Shown: positions 54,834 through 62,935, numbered from the stretch's first letter. The stretch: 64,000 nucleotides of DNA from Coprococcus sp. (GCA_017624085.1 JAGANU010000006.1:1-64000), one strand, 5' to 3'. The notes: generated from the sequence alone by a model not told the origin. Made by a program: numbers and translations.

Positions 54834-55754
54834 ATGGAAGAATATAACCTTGAAGCCTGTCCAAACTGGTCAGGAAATAGAATAGATAAACTGTTATCGG
54901 AATATTTTGACAACTATTCAAGATCCTTCATCAAAAAACTATTTGATGAAGGATTCGTTCTTGTAAATGGAAAGGCAGTAAAGTCCAGCTACAAGGCAAA
55001 GGAAAATGATATTATTGACATATCTGTACCGGATCCAACAGATATAAACATTGAACCGGAAAATATACCTCTTGATATAATTTACGAGGATTCTGACATT
55101 ATATTAGTAAATAAGCCAAAAGGTATGGTTGTACATCCCGCTCCGGGGCACTACAGCAATACCCTTGTAAATGGGCTTATGTATCACTTCAAGGACTCCT
55201 TATCCGGAATTAACGGGGAGCTTAGACCCGGAATTGTTCACAGAATCGATATGGATACTACAGGAATACTCGTTGTGTGTAAAAATGACAACGCCCACCG
55301 TATACTTTCAGAACAGCTAAGCCGCCACAGCATCACAAGGAAATACTATGCCATAGTACACGGAAACATAACGGAAGATGAGGGAACGGTAGATAAGCCA
55401 ATAGGACGAAATCCTAAGGACAGGAAGAAGATGGCAATCAATGAAAGAACCGGAAGGAGAGCAGTAACACACTACAAGGTACTTGAGCGCTTTCATAACC
55501 AATATACTATGATAGAATGTCAGCTTGAAACCGGAAGAACCCATCAAATCAGGGTTCATATGGCAAGTATAGGACACCCTATTTTAGGTGATTGTGTCTA
55601 TGGGCCAAAGAAATGTCCGTACAAGCTTCAGGGACAAACCCTCCATGCAGGAGTATTGGGCTTTATTCACCCTACAACAAACAGCTACGTTGAATTCACA
55701 TCCGAGCTGCCTGATTACTTCAAAGACCTTATTATTAAGCTTCGAAACATATAG
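54834..55754 (+). CDS. rluD: 23S rRNA pseudouridine synthase RluD-type
   Basis: 306 residues. N-terminal S4 domain (about 12-75) followed by the catalytic HRIDMDTTGILVV (about 136-148) and TGRTHQIRVHMASIGHPILGD. It modifies helix 69 of 23S rRNA in E. coli; the exact target here is inferred. Next to lspA in most Firmicutes. It has the usual His before the RID motif, unlike the paralogue at 12184. Confidence 0.95.
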   Translation: MEEYNLEACPNWSGNRIDKLLSEYFDNYSRSFIKKLFDEGFVLVNGKAVKSSYKAKENDIIDISVPDPTDINIEPENIPLDIIYEDSDIILVNKPKGMVVHPAPGHYSNTLVNGLMYHFKDSLSGINGELRPGIVHRIDMDTTGILVVCKNDNAHRILSEQLSRHSITRKYYAIVHGNITEDEGTVDKPIGRNPKDRKKMAINERTGRRAVTHYKVLERFHNQYTMIECQLETGRTHQIRVHMASIGHPILGDCVYGPKKCPYKLQGQTLHAGVLGFIHPTTNSYVEFTSELPDYFKDLIIKLRNI

Positions 55755-55762
55755 GTTTTTAG

Positions 55763-55791
55763 TTTACATATTATTGGTGAAATGTTATAAT
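55763..55791 (+). promoter_or_regulatory. Promoter of the cytidylate-kinase-like gene
   Basis: TTTACA (55763-55768), 17 bases, TATAAT (55786-55791). Confidence 0.7.
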
Positions 55792-55854
55792 ATTCTATAT
55801 AGTTCTTATGTATATTTGTACATATAGCATAATTTTGGGATTGGAGTGATTATT

Positions 55855-56469
55855 ATGGCCGGAAACAAGATAATTACAATAGGAAGGCAGTTCGGCAGCG
55901 GAGGCAGGCAGATTGGAGAGGCTCTTGCAAAGAGAATGGATGTTCCTTTCTATGATAAACAGCTTTTAAAGGAAGCTGCCAAGGAAAGTGGTATCTGTGA
56001 GGAGATATTTGACAGCTTTGATGAAAAGCCTACTAACAGTTTCCTTTATTCCCTTGTTATGGATCCATACTCCCTGGGCTTTGGAGGTTCAACGGAATTG
56101 CCACTGAACCACAAGGTTTTTCTAGCTGCATTTGACACAATAAAGAGTCTTGCTGAAAAAAACGGCTCATGCGTCTTTGTGGGAAGATGTGCAGACTATG
56201 CTCTTCGTGATATGGATAACGTCGTGAATGTCTTTATTTACGGAGATCTTGAAGACAGAGCCAAGCGTGTTGCAGAAGACAAGGGGATAACCGAGTACAG
56301 AGCGAAGGATCTTATCAAGAAGGAAGATAAATCAAGAGCTTCATATTACAACTACTATACATCAAAGAGATGGGGAGATATGAAAGGCTACGATATCTGT
56401 ATCAATACATCGAGGTATGGAATTGAAAAAACCACTGATATTCTGTACGATATCATATGTAACTACTAG
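55855..56469 (+). CDS. Cytidylate kinase-like protein
   Basis: 204 residues from the ATG at 55855 with TTGGAG 8 bases upstream; a GTG at 55846 overlaps that site. P-loop IGRQFGSGGRQIGEALAKR (about 8-26) and a CMP-kinase-like lid region (KEDKSRASYYNYYTSKRWGD). The family (AAK_like / Cytidylate_kin_2) is distinct from true Cmk and its substrate is uncertain. Own promoter and own terminator. Confidence 0.85.
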   Translation: MAGNKIITIGRQFGSGGRQIGEALAKRMDVPFYDKQLLKEAAKESGICEEIFDSFDEKPTNSFLYSLVMDPYSLGFGGSTELPLNHKVFLAAFDTIKSLAEKNGSCVFVGRCADYALRDMDNVVNVFIYGDLEDRAKRVAEDKGITEYRAKDLIKKEDKSRASYYNYYTSKRWGDMKGYDICINTSRYGIEKTTDILYDIICNY

Positions 56470-56489
56470 TAAACCGAAAACTATGTAAC

Positions 56490-56528
56490 AAATAAACCGC
56501 TGGCACAATAACCGGCGGTTTATTTTTT
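56490..56528 (+). terminator. Terminator after the kinase-like gene
   Basis: AAATAAACCGCTGG (56490-56503) pairs with CCGGCGGTTTATTT (56512-56525) and continues into T residues. It lies directly upstream of the ribosome site of the next gene. Confidence 0.9.
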
Positions 56529-56547
56529 AAATGAAAGGAGAAATGCC

Positions 56548-57876
56548 ATGAAAAAATTACGAAACGGACTTTTCGTTTTTGCCTTGCTTTTTACAATGAT
56601 ACTTTTTAAGCCTGTAACTGCATCAGCAAAGGAGCTGTCAAACGAAGATTTTACAGATATATCCATATCTATAACGGACAAAGATGGCCCGGCACTACAA
56701 ATGGGCAGCCGTATAAAGGCACCGGCGGATGCTTTTGATGTAACATGTACTGACACAAACGGCTATTTGTGGGAGATTGTTCCCGGCAGTTCTTACTGGA
56801 AAGACATGACAGGCTACAGACTTTCCACATCCGATACGGCATCTTGCTGTTTGATTAATCTCCATCTATGTCTTGTTCCTGTTCTTAAGGATGAGGATAC
56901 CGGATTTACTGATGGTTGTTTTACAAGTGAAAATATAAAATCAATATCCATGAATGGCTATGAGCTTGACACACAGTACAAGCCGGACGGATCCGGTACA
57001 GCTATACTGATAGACGTAACATATGTGTATATTGATATGCAGGGAGAGACTTCCACCGGCTTCTATATTGCAGGTCAGGAGGCTTCTGTTATTGCAAGCG
57101 AGGTTGACGGCAGTCATTTTTGCGGATGGTCAGGCACTTATTACATAGACGGCGTTACAAAGTCTATTGAATTCGCAGATCCGGCCGCTCCAAAAACTAC
57201 ATTTGTCGTTCCTACATCAACACTTATTATATCTATCAAGCAGTCCCTAGAGGAGCATACAGCTCCGGTTGCTGCCTTGGCACCTGCAACTACAGCAAAG
57301 GATGGGAAGCTTGTGTATTCATGTGGCACGTGCAAGAAAACCTTAAGTAAAACAACTGTTCCAAGAATTGCAAGCATAAAGCTGTCTGCCACATCCTGTA
57401 CGTACAATGGCAAAGTCAGAACACCTTCTGTAACCGTAAAGGACAGAACCGGTAAAGTTCTTGTTAAGAACACGGATTACACCGTCAAGTATGGCGCAGG
57501 AAGAAAAAATGTAGGCAAGTACGCTGTTAAGGTTACCTTCAAGGGCAAATACAGTGGCGAAAAGCTTCTTTATTTCAAGATAAACCCAAAAGGTACAAAC
57601 TTTACAAGGAAGCTGTCAGGCTCAAAGAAATTCGCTGTAAGATGGGCAAAACAGGCAACTCAGACAACCGGATACCAGATACAGTATTCCAGATACAGCA
57701 ATTTCTCCGGTGCAAAGACTTTAACGATAAGAAATAATACAACTGTTACTCAGAAAATATCAGGCTTACTTGGCAACAAAAAATATTATGTTCGCATAAG
57801 AACTTATTACAAGTCAGGAAGTGCTGTATATTATTCCGGCTGGTCCAAGACAATAAGTGTTGTGACAAAACCATAG
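56548..57876 (+). CDS. Secreted protein with Ig-like and fibronectin type III domains
   Basis: 442 residues, RBS AAAGGAGAA. A signal peptide ends near residue 27 (TASAK). Residues 28-240 are a beta-rich region with no clear family, then a short CxxC element (YSCGTCKKTLSK, about 256), an Ig-like domain (about 275-350, KLSATSCTYNGKVRTPSVTV) and a C-terminal fibronectin type III domain (about 352-442, TGYQIQYSRYSNFSGAKT). No sortase signal or catalytic site is seen. It is probably an exported adhesion or surface-associated protein. The ligand is unknown. Confidence 0.85.
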   Translation: MKKLRNGLFVFALLFTMILFKPVTASAKELSNEDFTDISISITDKDGPALQMGSRIKAPADAFDVTCTDTNGYLWEIVPGSSYWKDMTGYRLSTSDTASCCLINLHLCLVPVLKDEDTGFTDGCFTSENIKSISMNGYELDTQYKPDGSGTAILIDVTYVYIDMQGETSTGFYIAGQEASVIASEVDGSHFCGWSGTYYIDGVTKSIEFADPAAPKTTFVVPTSTLIISIKQSLEEHTAPVAALAPATTAKDGKLVYSCGTCKKTLSKTTVPRIASIKLSATSCTYNGKVRTPSVTVKDRTGKVLVKNTDYTVKYGAGRKNVGKYAVKVTFKGKYSGEKLLYFKINPKGTNFTRKLSGSKKFAVRWAKQATQTTGYQIQYSRYSNFSGAKTLTIRNNTTVTQKISGLLGNKKYYVRIRTYYKSGSAVYYSGWSKTISVVTKP

Positions 57877-58258
57877 ATTGATGTCAGTATTTTCGTAACG
57901 ACCTTAACACAGTAGGCACTAGGAGATGGATCGTCGTTTACGAAAGGCTTCTGATATGGCAAAGGAACATCATAGATTTCTCGGTTCTCGGTATTATGGT
58001 GCTATTTCTAATATACCAGAATGATTAAAACTCTATGATATTCTGCATATTTATAATAATACTGAAAATTTTTATAGAATTGTTAGAAAACAGGAGTCGG
58101 ATAATTCCGACTCCTATTTTTGCGTCTGAAAGCAATGTCTTTTCAGACACAGATGTCAAGCTGATACTTTGGTTGCTTTTTAATTTTCAAAGTGATACAC
58201 TATTTTAAGAAAATAGACTGATAACAAGGGTTTCTCCCTTAGCATTTAAAACCTTATA
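57877..58258. other. Intergenic stretch with a possible gene remnant and a terminator
   Basis: Between convergent genes. An AGGAG-ATG at 57921-57928 opens a 32-codon frame (MDRRLRKASDMAKEHHRFLG ...) that stops at TGA 58022-58024; the same frame then continues for about 34 codons (LKLYDILHIYNNTENFYRIV ...) into the terminator at 58092. The context is that of a small decayed gene, but I do not recognise it. The rest (58122-58258) shows only a short AAGGG/CCCTT hairpin near 58228. Confidence 0.4.
58092..58121 (+). terminator. Terminator in the ttcA-facing intergenic region
   Basis: AGGAGTCGG (58092-58100), loop ATAATT, CCGACTCCT (58107-58115), then ATTTTTG. It is 215 bases beyond the Ig/FnIII gene and directly after the putative gene remnant. 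Confidence 0.85.
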
Positions 58259-58978
58259 TTAATGTCTATACCAACCATCAAGATTTGCTCCTTCAATTGC
58301 AGATATGATTCTGTCCTTTACATCCGGAACTCTTTCCTTTAAGGTGTCAATTATCTCTTTGCTTTCCTGACGCTTTGTAGCCCCGTCAGCAGGGCATGGA
58401 TTCTTGCAGACCGGTAAGTCATTATTATCTGAAAAAGCTCTTATTTCGCCTTCTAATGCATAAATAAGCGGTCTTATAAGTGTAAGGCCCGATTTTTCAA
58501 GATGTGTGACAGGAGAGAAGGTATGAATACGACCCTCATATAGCAATGACATAAGGTAGCTGTCTACAACATCATCCTTATGATGGGCATAAGCAATCTT
58601 ATTGCAGCCAAGCCTTATAGCGCAGTCATTAAATGCTCCTTTTCTCATGCGGCTGCACAAAGAACACGGACTTTTTTCATGTCTATGGTCAAACACAATT
58701 TCTCCTATCTGAGTCTTTTCAACTGTATAGTTTACATTAAGTCTGTCACAAAATTCTTTTAATCTGTCAGTATTAAAATCGGGGAAACCAAGGTCAACCG
58801 TAATGGCCTCAAGGGAGAACTTTGCAGGGTAGAATTCTGAAAGCTTAGATAGAGCAAGCAGGAGAGTGAGACTATCCTTTCCACCTGAAATACCTACAGC
58901 AATTCTATCGTTATCCTGAATCATATTGTAATCTGTAACGGCTCTTCTAGTATATGAAAGAAGCTTTTGTAATTTCAT
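58259..58978 (-). CDS. ttcA: tRNA 2-thiocytidine biosynthesis protein TtcA-like
   Basis: 239 residues. PP-loop GISGGKDSLTLL (about 29-40) binds ATP, CSLCSRMRKG carries the CxxC, and a further Cys in CKNPCPADG completes the set that binds the iron-sulfur cluster. YAHHKDDVVD is typical. It thiolates cytidine 32 in some tRNAs; related proteins act on other positions, so the target is inferred. It lies 24 bases downstream of the recombinase gene on the same strand. Confidence 0.9.
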   Translation of the reverse strand: MKLQKLLSYTRRAVTDYNMIQDNDRIAVGISGGKDSLTLLLALSKLSEFYPAKFSLEAITVDLGFPDFNTDRLKEFCDRLNVNYTVEKTQIGEIVFDHRHEKSPCSLCSRMRKGAFNDCAIRLGCNKIAYAHHKDDVVDSYLMSLLYEGRIHTFSPVTHLEKSGLTLIRPLIYALEGEIRAFSDNNDLPVCKNPCPADGATKRQESKEIIDTLKERVPDVKDRIISAIEGANLDGWYRH

Positions 58979-59002
58979 CTATTTTTCCTCGTTTATCACT
59001 TT

Positions 59003-60064
59003 TTATAAATTATTCTTTCTCTTTTCCCTTAGCTTTACCTCGTTTCTATGGGCACGTTTTCTTTCCTCATCCATGTCTGCATAATGCTTTCTTGTCGTAT
59101 TTACATCTGAGTGACCAAGCACATCTGCAACAAGGTAAATATCATCTGTGGCTCTATAAAGCTCAGTGCCAAAGGTACTTCGAAGCTTGTGAGGCGTAAT
59201 ATGCTTTAACGGAACAGATGTTGAGGAATACTTTTCCACAATATTCTCTACAGAGCGAACACTTATTCGCTTCAACTGTCCGGATAAAAATAATGCATCC
59301 TCATGACCGTTTTTTGGAATTAGCTTTTTTCTTTCCTCAAGATAATCTGATAAAGGTCCCTCTGCTTCATCACTAAAATATACGTAAGCCTCCTTGCCGC
59401 CTTTTCGTATAATACGTATGCGCATATTGTCAAAATCAACATCATTTATATCGATTCCTACACACTCAGATACACGCATTCCTGTGCTTAACATAAGTGA
59501 CATGAGCGCTAAGTCACGTTTCATGTTTTTCTCATGAAATTTTTTTTGTCTCCCGGAAAGATTGCTGCCATATTCAACGGAATCAAGAAAGTTTGCAACC
59601 TCATTTGGCTCCATACGAATAATCTGTTTCTCATGTATCTTAGGCATATCAACCTTTTCAACAGCGTTGGAGGTGATACGGTTATTCTTATAAAGATACG
59701 CAAAAAATACTCTGAGGGCAGAAAGCTTTCTCTTTAATGCCTGCTCACCATTCGTATATGTACGGCCATTTTTCGTGTAAAGCCTCATTGCATCTAAAAA
59801 TTCTTCAATATCCTCAGCCTCAAGTCTGCTTAAATCATCCGTCTTTATATCCATAGGTGTTTTGTTCTTGAAATAGGGGTTGTTCTCACATAGATAATCA
59901 AAAAATATCTTAACATCTCTGGCATAGCCAAGCCTGGTTCTGGTGGAGGTTGTGTTCTCCAAGCCTCTAAATGCGATCGTGACATACTGCGGCAGCTCCC
60001 TCAAAATATTTCTAAGAAGCATTATGTTGTGTTCATCAACCTGTTTGCTATAATTCCTTGCCAT
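59003..60064 (-). CDS. XerS-like tyrosine recombinase
   Basis: 353 residues, RBS CGGAGG. All catalytic residues are present: Arg197 (STGMRVSE), Lys224 (RKGGKEA), His292 and Arg295 (PHKLRST), His318 (LGHSD) and the nucleophile Tyr328 (KHYAD). Length, the N-terminal domain and the block around IRKGGKE / VRSVENIVEKYS / TPHKLR resemble streptococcal XerS, the single-recombinase dimer-resolution enzyme. A candidate dif-like site lies about 109 bases upstream. The context (ttcA, lexA) is chromosomal, not a phage or integron. Alternative: an ordinary XerC/D-type enzyme. Confidence 0.85.
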   Translation of the reverse strand: MARNYSKQVDEHNIMLLRNILRELPQYVTIAFRGLENTTSTRTRLGYARDVKIFFDYLCENNPYFKNKTPMDIKTDDLSRLEAEDIEEFLDAMRLYTKNGRTYTNGEQALKRKLSALRVFFAYLYKNNRITSNAVEKVDMPKIHEKQIIRMEPNEVANFLDSVEYGSNLSGRQKKFHEKNMKRDLALMSLMLSTGMRVSECVGIDINDVDFDNMRIRIIRKGGKEAYVYFSDEAEGPLSDYLEERKKLIPKNGHEDALFLSGQLKRISVRSVENIVEKYSSTSVPLKHITPHKLRSTFGTELYRATDDIYLVADVLGHSDVNTTRKHYADMDEERKRAHRNEVKLREKRKNNL

Positions 60065-60151
60065 AAATCCTCCGTTATATTAAAATGTAAGTTAAATATA
60101 CAATAAGTGTGTTTGTTCGTATCATAAGTTCCTTATATAAATATAGCATAA

Positions 60152-60178
60152 ATGTGGCATTTTTGCCACATATTTTTT
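60152..60178 (+). terminator. Terminator-like hairpin on the plus strand
   Basis: ATGTGGCA (60152-60159), loop TTTT, TGCCACAT (60164-60171), then ATTTTTT. No plus-strand gene precedes it, and its T run overlaps the left arm of the dif-like site, so the function is uncertain. Confidence 0.4.
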
Positions 60179-60204
60179 CGTAAAACCTGAGTTTAGCGAA
60201 TAAA
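60173..60204. other. Candidate dif / Xer recombination site
   Basis: Left arm TTTTTTCGTAAAA (60173-60185), 6-base centre CCTGAG (60186-60191), right arm TTTAGCGAATAAA (60192-60204). The right arm reversed and complemented is TTTATTCGCTAAA, identical to the left arm at 10 of 13 positions. This 13-6-13 layout with TTCG near the arm middles is that of a Xer site. It lies beside a XerS-like gene. Confidence 0.5.
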
Positions 60205-60326
60205 TATGTGTTTAATATCACTTCTATTTTTATTTATGTAATATCAATACTTTATACCCCCCACATATCGTGTGGTTTTGAGAAATCAATAAGTAAAATC
60301 ACAAATTCTGCACTACGTCTTATTGC

Positions 60327-60356
60327 AAAAAAATGCAGGAGAAATATTCTCCTGCA
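60327..60356 (-). terminator. Terminator of the LysM (yneA-like) gene
   Basis: Read on the minus strand, TGCAGGAGAA and TTCTCCTGCA (60347-60356 and 60334-60343) form a perfect 10-bp stem with a 3-base loop, followed by seven T residues (60327-60333). It begins about 34 bases after the stop codon at 60391. Confidence 0.9.
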
Positions 60357-60390
60357 AAAATAAAGGATAAAGTGAAAAAATAAATATGAA

Positions 60391-60720
60391 CTAGTTCATG
60401 GCATTAACCTTATAATATGGAACTAACAGATTCGTTCCGGCTTCAATTGATGAGGCGTGGTTTAAATGATTGATCGATACTACTTCATCAATATATTCCT
60501 GAGTTGATGAATACTCATCCGTCATATATGTCTCAGCTATGCTCCAAAGCGAATCTCCGGAGTTAATCTCTATACAAGTATAATACTTTGTACTGGAATG
60601 TGTTGCATCTGCTTCTGAAGCGTCCTTCTGAAATACAGCCACATAGGCAATTGCAAGAACTATAATTGAAACAATGATTGTAATCTTCTTATCACTGATA
60701 AAACGTACTATCTTATTCAT
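60391..60720 (-). CDS. yneA: LysM protein, YneA-like SOS division inhibitor
   Basis: 109 residues from the ATG at 60720 with AGGAGG 9 bases upstream; a start at 60747 is less well placed. A transmembrane helix (about 12-28) is followed by an extracytoplasmic linker and a LysM-like domain (INSGDSLWSIAETYM, NHASSIEAGTNLLVPYY). It is divergent from lexA and its promoter is saturated with LexA-like boxes. This is the arrangement of Bacillus yneA, which blocks division during the SOS response. The sequence similarity is limited to the architecture, so the functional call leans on context. Confidence 0.8.
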   Translation of the reverse strand: MNKIVRFISDKKITIIVSIIVLAIAYVAVFQKDASEADATHSSTKYYTCIEINSGDSLWSIAETYMTDEYSSTQEYIDEVVSINHLNHASSIEAGTNLLVPYYKVNAMN

Positions 60721-60740
60721 ATCCTGTACCCTCCTGAAAC

Positions 60741-60816
60741 TGAACATGTGTTTGTTATGCTTGTATTATATCGAACAGATGTTTTTCAGTCAAGACCTTT
60801 TTCGAACATTTGTACG
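60741..60816 (-). promoter_or_regulatory. Three LexA-like boxes over the yneA promoter, 31 bp apart
   Basis: TGAACATGTGTTTG (60741-60754), CGAACAGATGTTTT (60772-60785) and CGAACATTTGTACG (60803-60816). They fit the Gram-positive SOS box GAAC-N4-GTTC to varying degrees. Start-to-start distances are 31 and 31 bp, about three helical turns. The boxes lie after -10, inside the spacer, and upstream of -35. Confidence 0.8.
60765..60793 (-). promoter_or_regulatory. Promoter of the yneA-like gene
   Basis: On the minus strand TTGACT (60788-60793), 17 bases, TATAAT (60765-60770). One LexA-like box fills the spacer. Confidence 0.8.
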
Positions 60817-60873
60817 ATATTATACTACAAGTAGAAAATTATCTTTTTTCGTTCTTTATGTACTAGTTATACA

Positions 60874-60887
60874 TTAATATGTGTTCG
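60874..60887. promoter_or_regulatory. Isolated LexA-like half-site box
   Basis: TTAATATGTGTTCG has a perfect GTTCG half and a poor left half. It lies midway between the two promoters of the yneA-lexA region. Confidence 0.4.
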
Positions 60888-60921
60888 TTTTTTTCCACAT
60901 AACATTATTTTTTATTATTTC

Positions 60922-60984
60922 AGAACATTCGTTTGCAATATCAGAACATATGTGCTATTATTTGTACATAAGAACATGTTTTAC
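60922..60984 (+). promoter_or_regulatory. Three LexA-like boxes over the lexA promoter
   Basis: AGAACATTCGTTTG (60922-60935), AGAACATATGTGCT (60943-60956) and AGAACATGTTTTAC (60971-60984). The first overlaps -35, the second fills the spacer, the third is at the transcription start. Start-to-start distances are 21 and 28 bp. The right halves of the last two are weak. Confidence 0.75.
60933..60961 (+). promoter_or_regulatory. Promoter of lexA
   Basis: TTGCAA (60933-60938), 17 bases, TATTAT (60956-60961). Confidence 0.7.
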
Positions 60985-61023
60985 CTTGTTCACGATTCCA
61001 TACACAATCAGGAGGTTTTATTT

Positions 61024-61644
61024 ATGGGAAAGGGTAAGATATCTGATAAACAGATGCAGATTCTTGAATATATAAAGGAACAGCAGTTGATGAAGGGCTA
61101 TCCGCCTTCCGTAAGGGAGATTTGTAAGGCTGTTGACCTCAAGTCAACTTCTTCCGTTCATGCACACCTGGCAACGCTTGAGGAGAATGGATATATTAGG
61201 CGCGATCCGACCAAGCCAAGAGCTATAGAGATTATTGATGATGATTTTGCCTTAAACAGACGAGAGGTAATCAATATTCCTATTGTAGGTCAGGTTGCAG
61301 CAGGGGAACCGATTCTGGCTACCCAGAATATTATGGATTACTTCCCTGTTCCACCGGAATATATACACAACACCAACAACCAGACCTTTATGCTCCGTGT
61401 TAAGGGAGAAAGCATGATTAACATAGGAATAAATGACGGAGATCTCCTTATCGTAGAGCAATGCTCTTCTGCCTCCAACAGAGATATTGTTGTAGCGCTA
61501 ATTGAGGATGGTGCTACTGTTAAAAGATTTTTTAAAGAGAATGGTCATATAAGGCTCCAGCCGGAGAATGATTATATGGATCCTATCATTGTTGATCACT
61601 GTGATATTCTTGGTAAGGTTATTGGTCTTTTCAGACAAATGTAA
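61024..61644 (+). CDS. lexA: SOS repressor LexA
   Basis: 206 residues from the ATG at 61024 with CAGGAGG 8 bases upstream. The N-terminal winged helix-turn-helix includes PPSVREICKAVDLKSTSSVH. The self-cleavage site is Ala93-Gly94 in VAAGEP, and the catalytic dyad is Ser130 (GESMI) and Lys167 (ATVKRF). It represses SOS genes until RecA-assisted self-cleavage. It is autoregulated through boxes in its own promoter. Confidence 0.97.
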   Translation: MGKGKISDKQMQILEYIKEQQLMKGYPPSVREICKAVDLKSTSSVHAHLATLEENGYIRRDPTKPRAIEIIDDDFALNRREVINIPIVGQVAAGEPILATQNIMDYFPVPPEYIHNTNNQTFMLRVKGESMINIGINDGDLLIVEQCSSASNRDIVVALIEDGATVKRFFKENGHIRLQPENDYMDPIIVDHCDILGKVIGLFRQM

Positions 61645-61683
61645 TATGCTGTCTACATATATAACATATAACATTACATACTA

Positions 61684-61714
61684 AAAAAGCTTCAACATTG
61701 TGTTGAAGCTTTTT
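61684..61714. terminator. Bidirectional terminator between lexA and the HD-GYP gene
   Basis: AAAAAGCTTCAACA (61684-61697), loop TTG, TGTTGAAGCTTTTT (61701-61714): perfect stem flanked by A and T runs, usable by both converging genes. Confidence 0.93.
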
Positions 61715-61747
61715 ACATTGGAATATATTTGTCTTTATATGTATATT

Positions 61748-62935
61748 TTAATAGATATGCTTATCTGCATTCTGCTCAGCAATCTGTTTGAATTCATTGA
61801 AATGTGCCTGGAACAATAGAACAACCTTCGGATCAAAATGCTTTCCGCTCTGGTTTACAATCTCTGTATAAGCCTCCTCCATAGTCCAACCCTTCTTATA
61901 GTATCTGGCTGAGGTCAATGCATCAAACACGTCGCATACAGCCATCATACGGCTAATATATGCTATCTCCTCACCCTTCATATGAAGATACCCGGAGCCA
62001 TCCCATTTTTCATGATGCTCCTTTGCAATTGTTCTTGCAAGCTGTAATATCTGACCAGGGCATTTTGAAAGAAGCGCATCACCATACAGAACATGATTCT
62101 TCATGATGGCATATTCTTCATCAGTAAGTCTAGAAGGCTTATTTAGTATTTCCTCGCTTATCATGAGCTTACCAATATCGTGCATCATTGCAGCTGTTGA
62201 CAGCATGTCCACATACTCATCATCAAAGCCTGATGCCTTTCCAAGCACCTCCATGTACTTGGAAACTCTCTTGATATGCTCTCCTGTTGATTTGGACTTA
62301 CTCTCTGAGAGCTCAGCAAATGAATATATCAGCTCCTTCTGATTCGTCTTTACCTCACTCGAATGGTCGATTACGTTAGTAAGCATAATAGAGTTTCTAG
62401 ATACAATATAGTATGAAACAAATGACATAAGAAATATGGCAAATACACACGGAGCAATAGACAGTATCATATTGTCTGCGAAATCCTCATGAACCGGTGG
62501 AATAACCATGTCGCTCAATCTATAGTTTACAATATCTGCACTAAACACACCTACCGTTGACAAAAGCGCAGTGTAAAGAACCATCGTTTTATTGTAATAT
62601 AATGATGCAATAAGAAGTGGAAACAGCCATACTATCATTGCAGTGTAGGAAAGTACACTGCATAGTATTGTACACTCTGCCACAGCAATAGCAATCACAA
62701 AATACTTTATGCATTTGCTGATATCATTTTTCAATAAATCAATAAAAATAGTCGGACACAGAGAGAGCATAACACAGAATCCCATAGAACAGCTTAGTAT
62801 AACAAAATTACACTGTCCTCCTATTACCGTTAATATCCAATATACCAAAACAAGAATGATAAAAAGTCGCATACACTTTGATGCAATGTGGTTTATCTTG
62901 ATATAATTATCACTTAGAAGTCTATTGCTTTCCAT
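61748..62935 (-). CDS. Membrane HD-GYP-like signalling protein
   Basis: 395 residues. Six or so hydrophobic helices fill the first about 180 residues, then a cytoplasmic HD domain with HDIGK (His252-Asp253) and HHEKWDGSGYL (about 307-317). HD-GYP proteins hydrolyse cyclic di-GMP; the canonical GYP is GYL here, and the other conserved residues (HVLYGDALL, VCDVFDALTS, HFDP) are kept. No receiver or sensor domain other than the membrane part is seen. It overlaps rsfS by 14 bases and shares its transcript. Confidence 0.88.
   Translation of the reverse strand: MESNRLLSDNYIKINHIASKCMRLFIILVLVYWILTVIGGQCNFVILSCSMGFCVMLSLCPTIFIDLLKNDISKCIKYFVIAIAVAECTILCSVLSYTAMIVWLFPLLIASLYYNKTMVLYTALLSTVGVFSADIVNYRLSDMVIPPVHEDFADNMILSIAPCVFAIFLMSFVSYYIVSRNSIMLTNVIDHSSEVKTNQKELIYSFAELSESKSKSTGEHIKRVSKYMEVLGKASGFDDEYVDMLSTAAMMHDIGKLMISEEILNKPSRLTDEEYAIMKNHVLYGDALLSKCPGQILQLARTIAKEHHEKWDGSGYLHMKGEEIAYISRMMAVCDVFDALTSARYYKKGWTMEEAYTEIVNQSGKHFDPKVVLLFQAHFNEFKQIAEQNADKHIY

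Larger units (their letters stand above)
60065..60390. other. Intergenic region upstream of the recombinase
   Basis: Holds, left to right, a perfect 8-bp-stem hairpin (60152-60171) followed by T residues on the plus strand, the dif-like inverted repeat (60173-60204), a short CCACA/TGTGG hairpin (60261-60275) and the minus-strand terminator of the LysM gene (60327-60356). No gene is visible. The promoter of the recombinase is not clear. Confidence 0.6.

Noticed and set aside
60127..60154. Bacillus-like dif site (AGTTCCTTATATAA...)
   Set aside because: Only about 17 of 28 positions fit the Bacillus dif and the arms are not symmetric; the 60173-60204 repeat is better.
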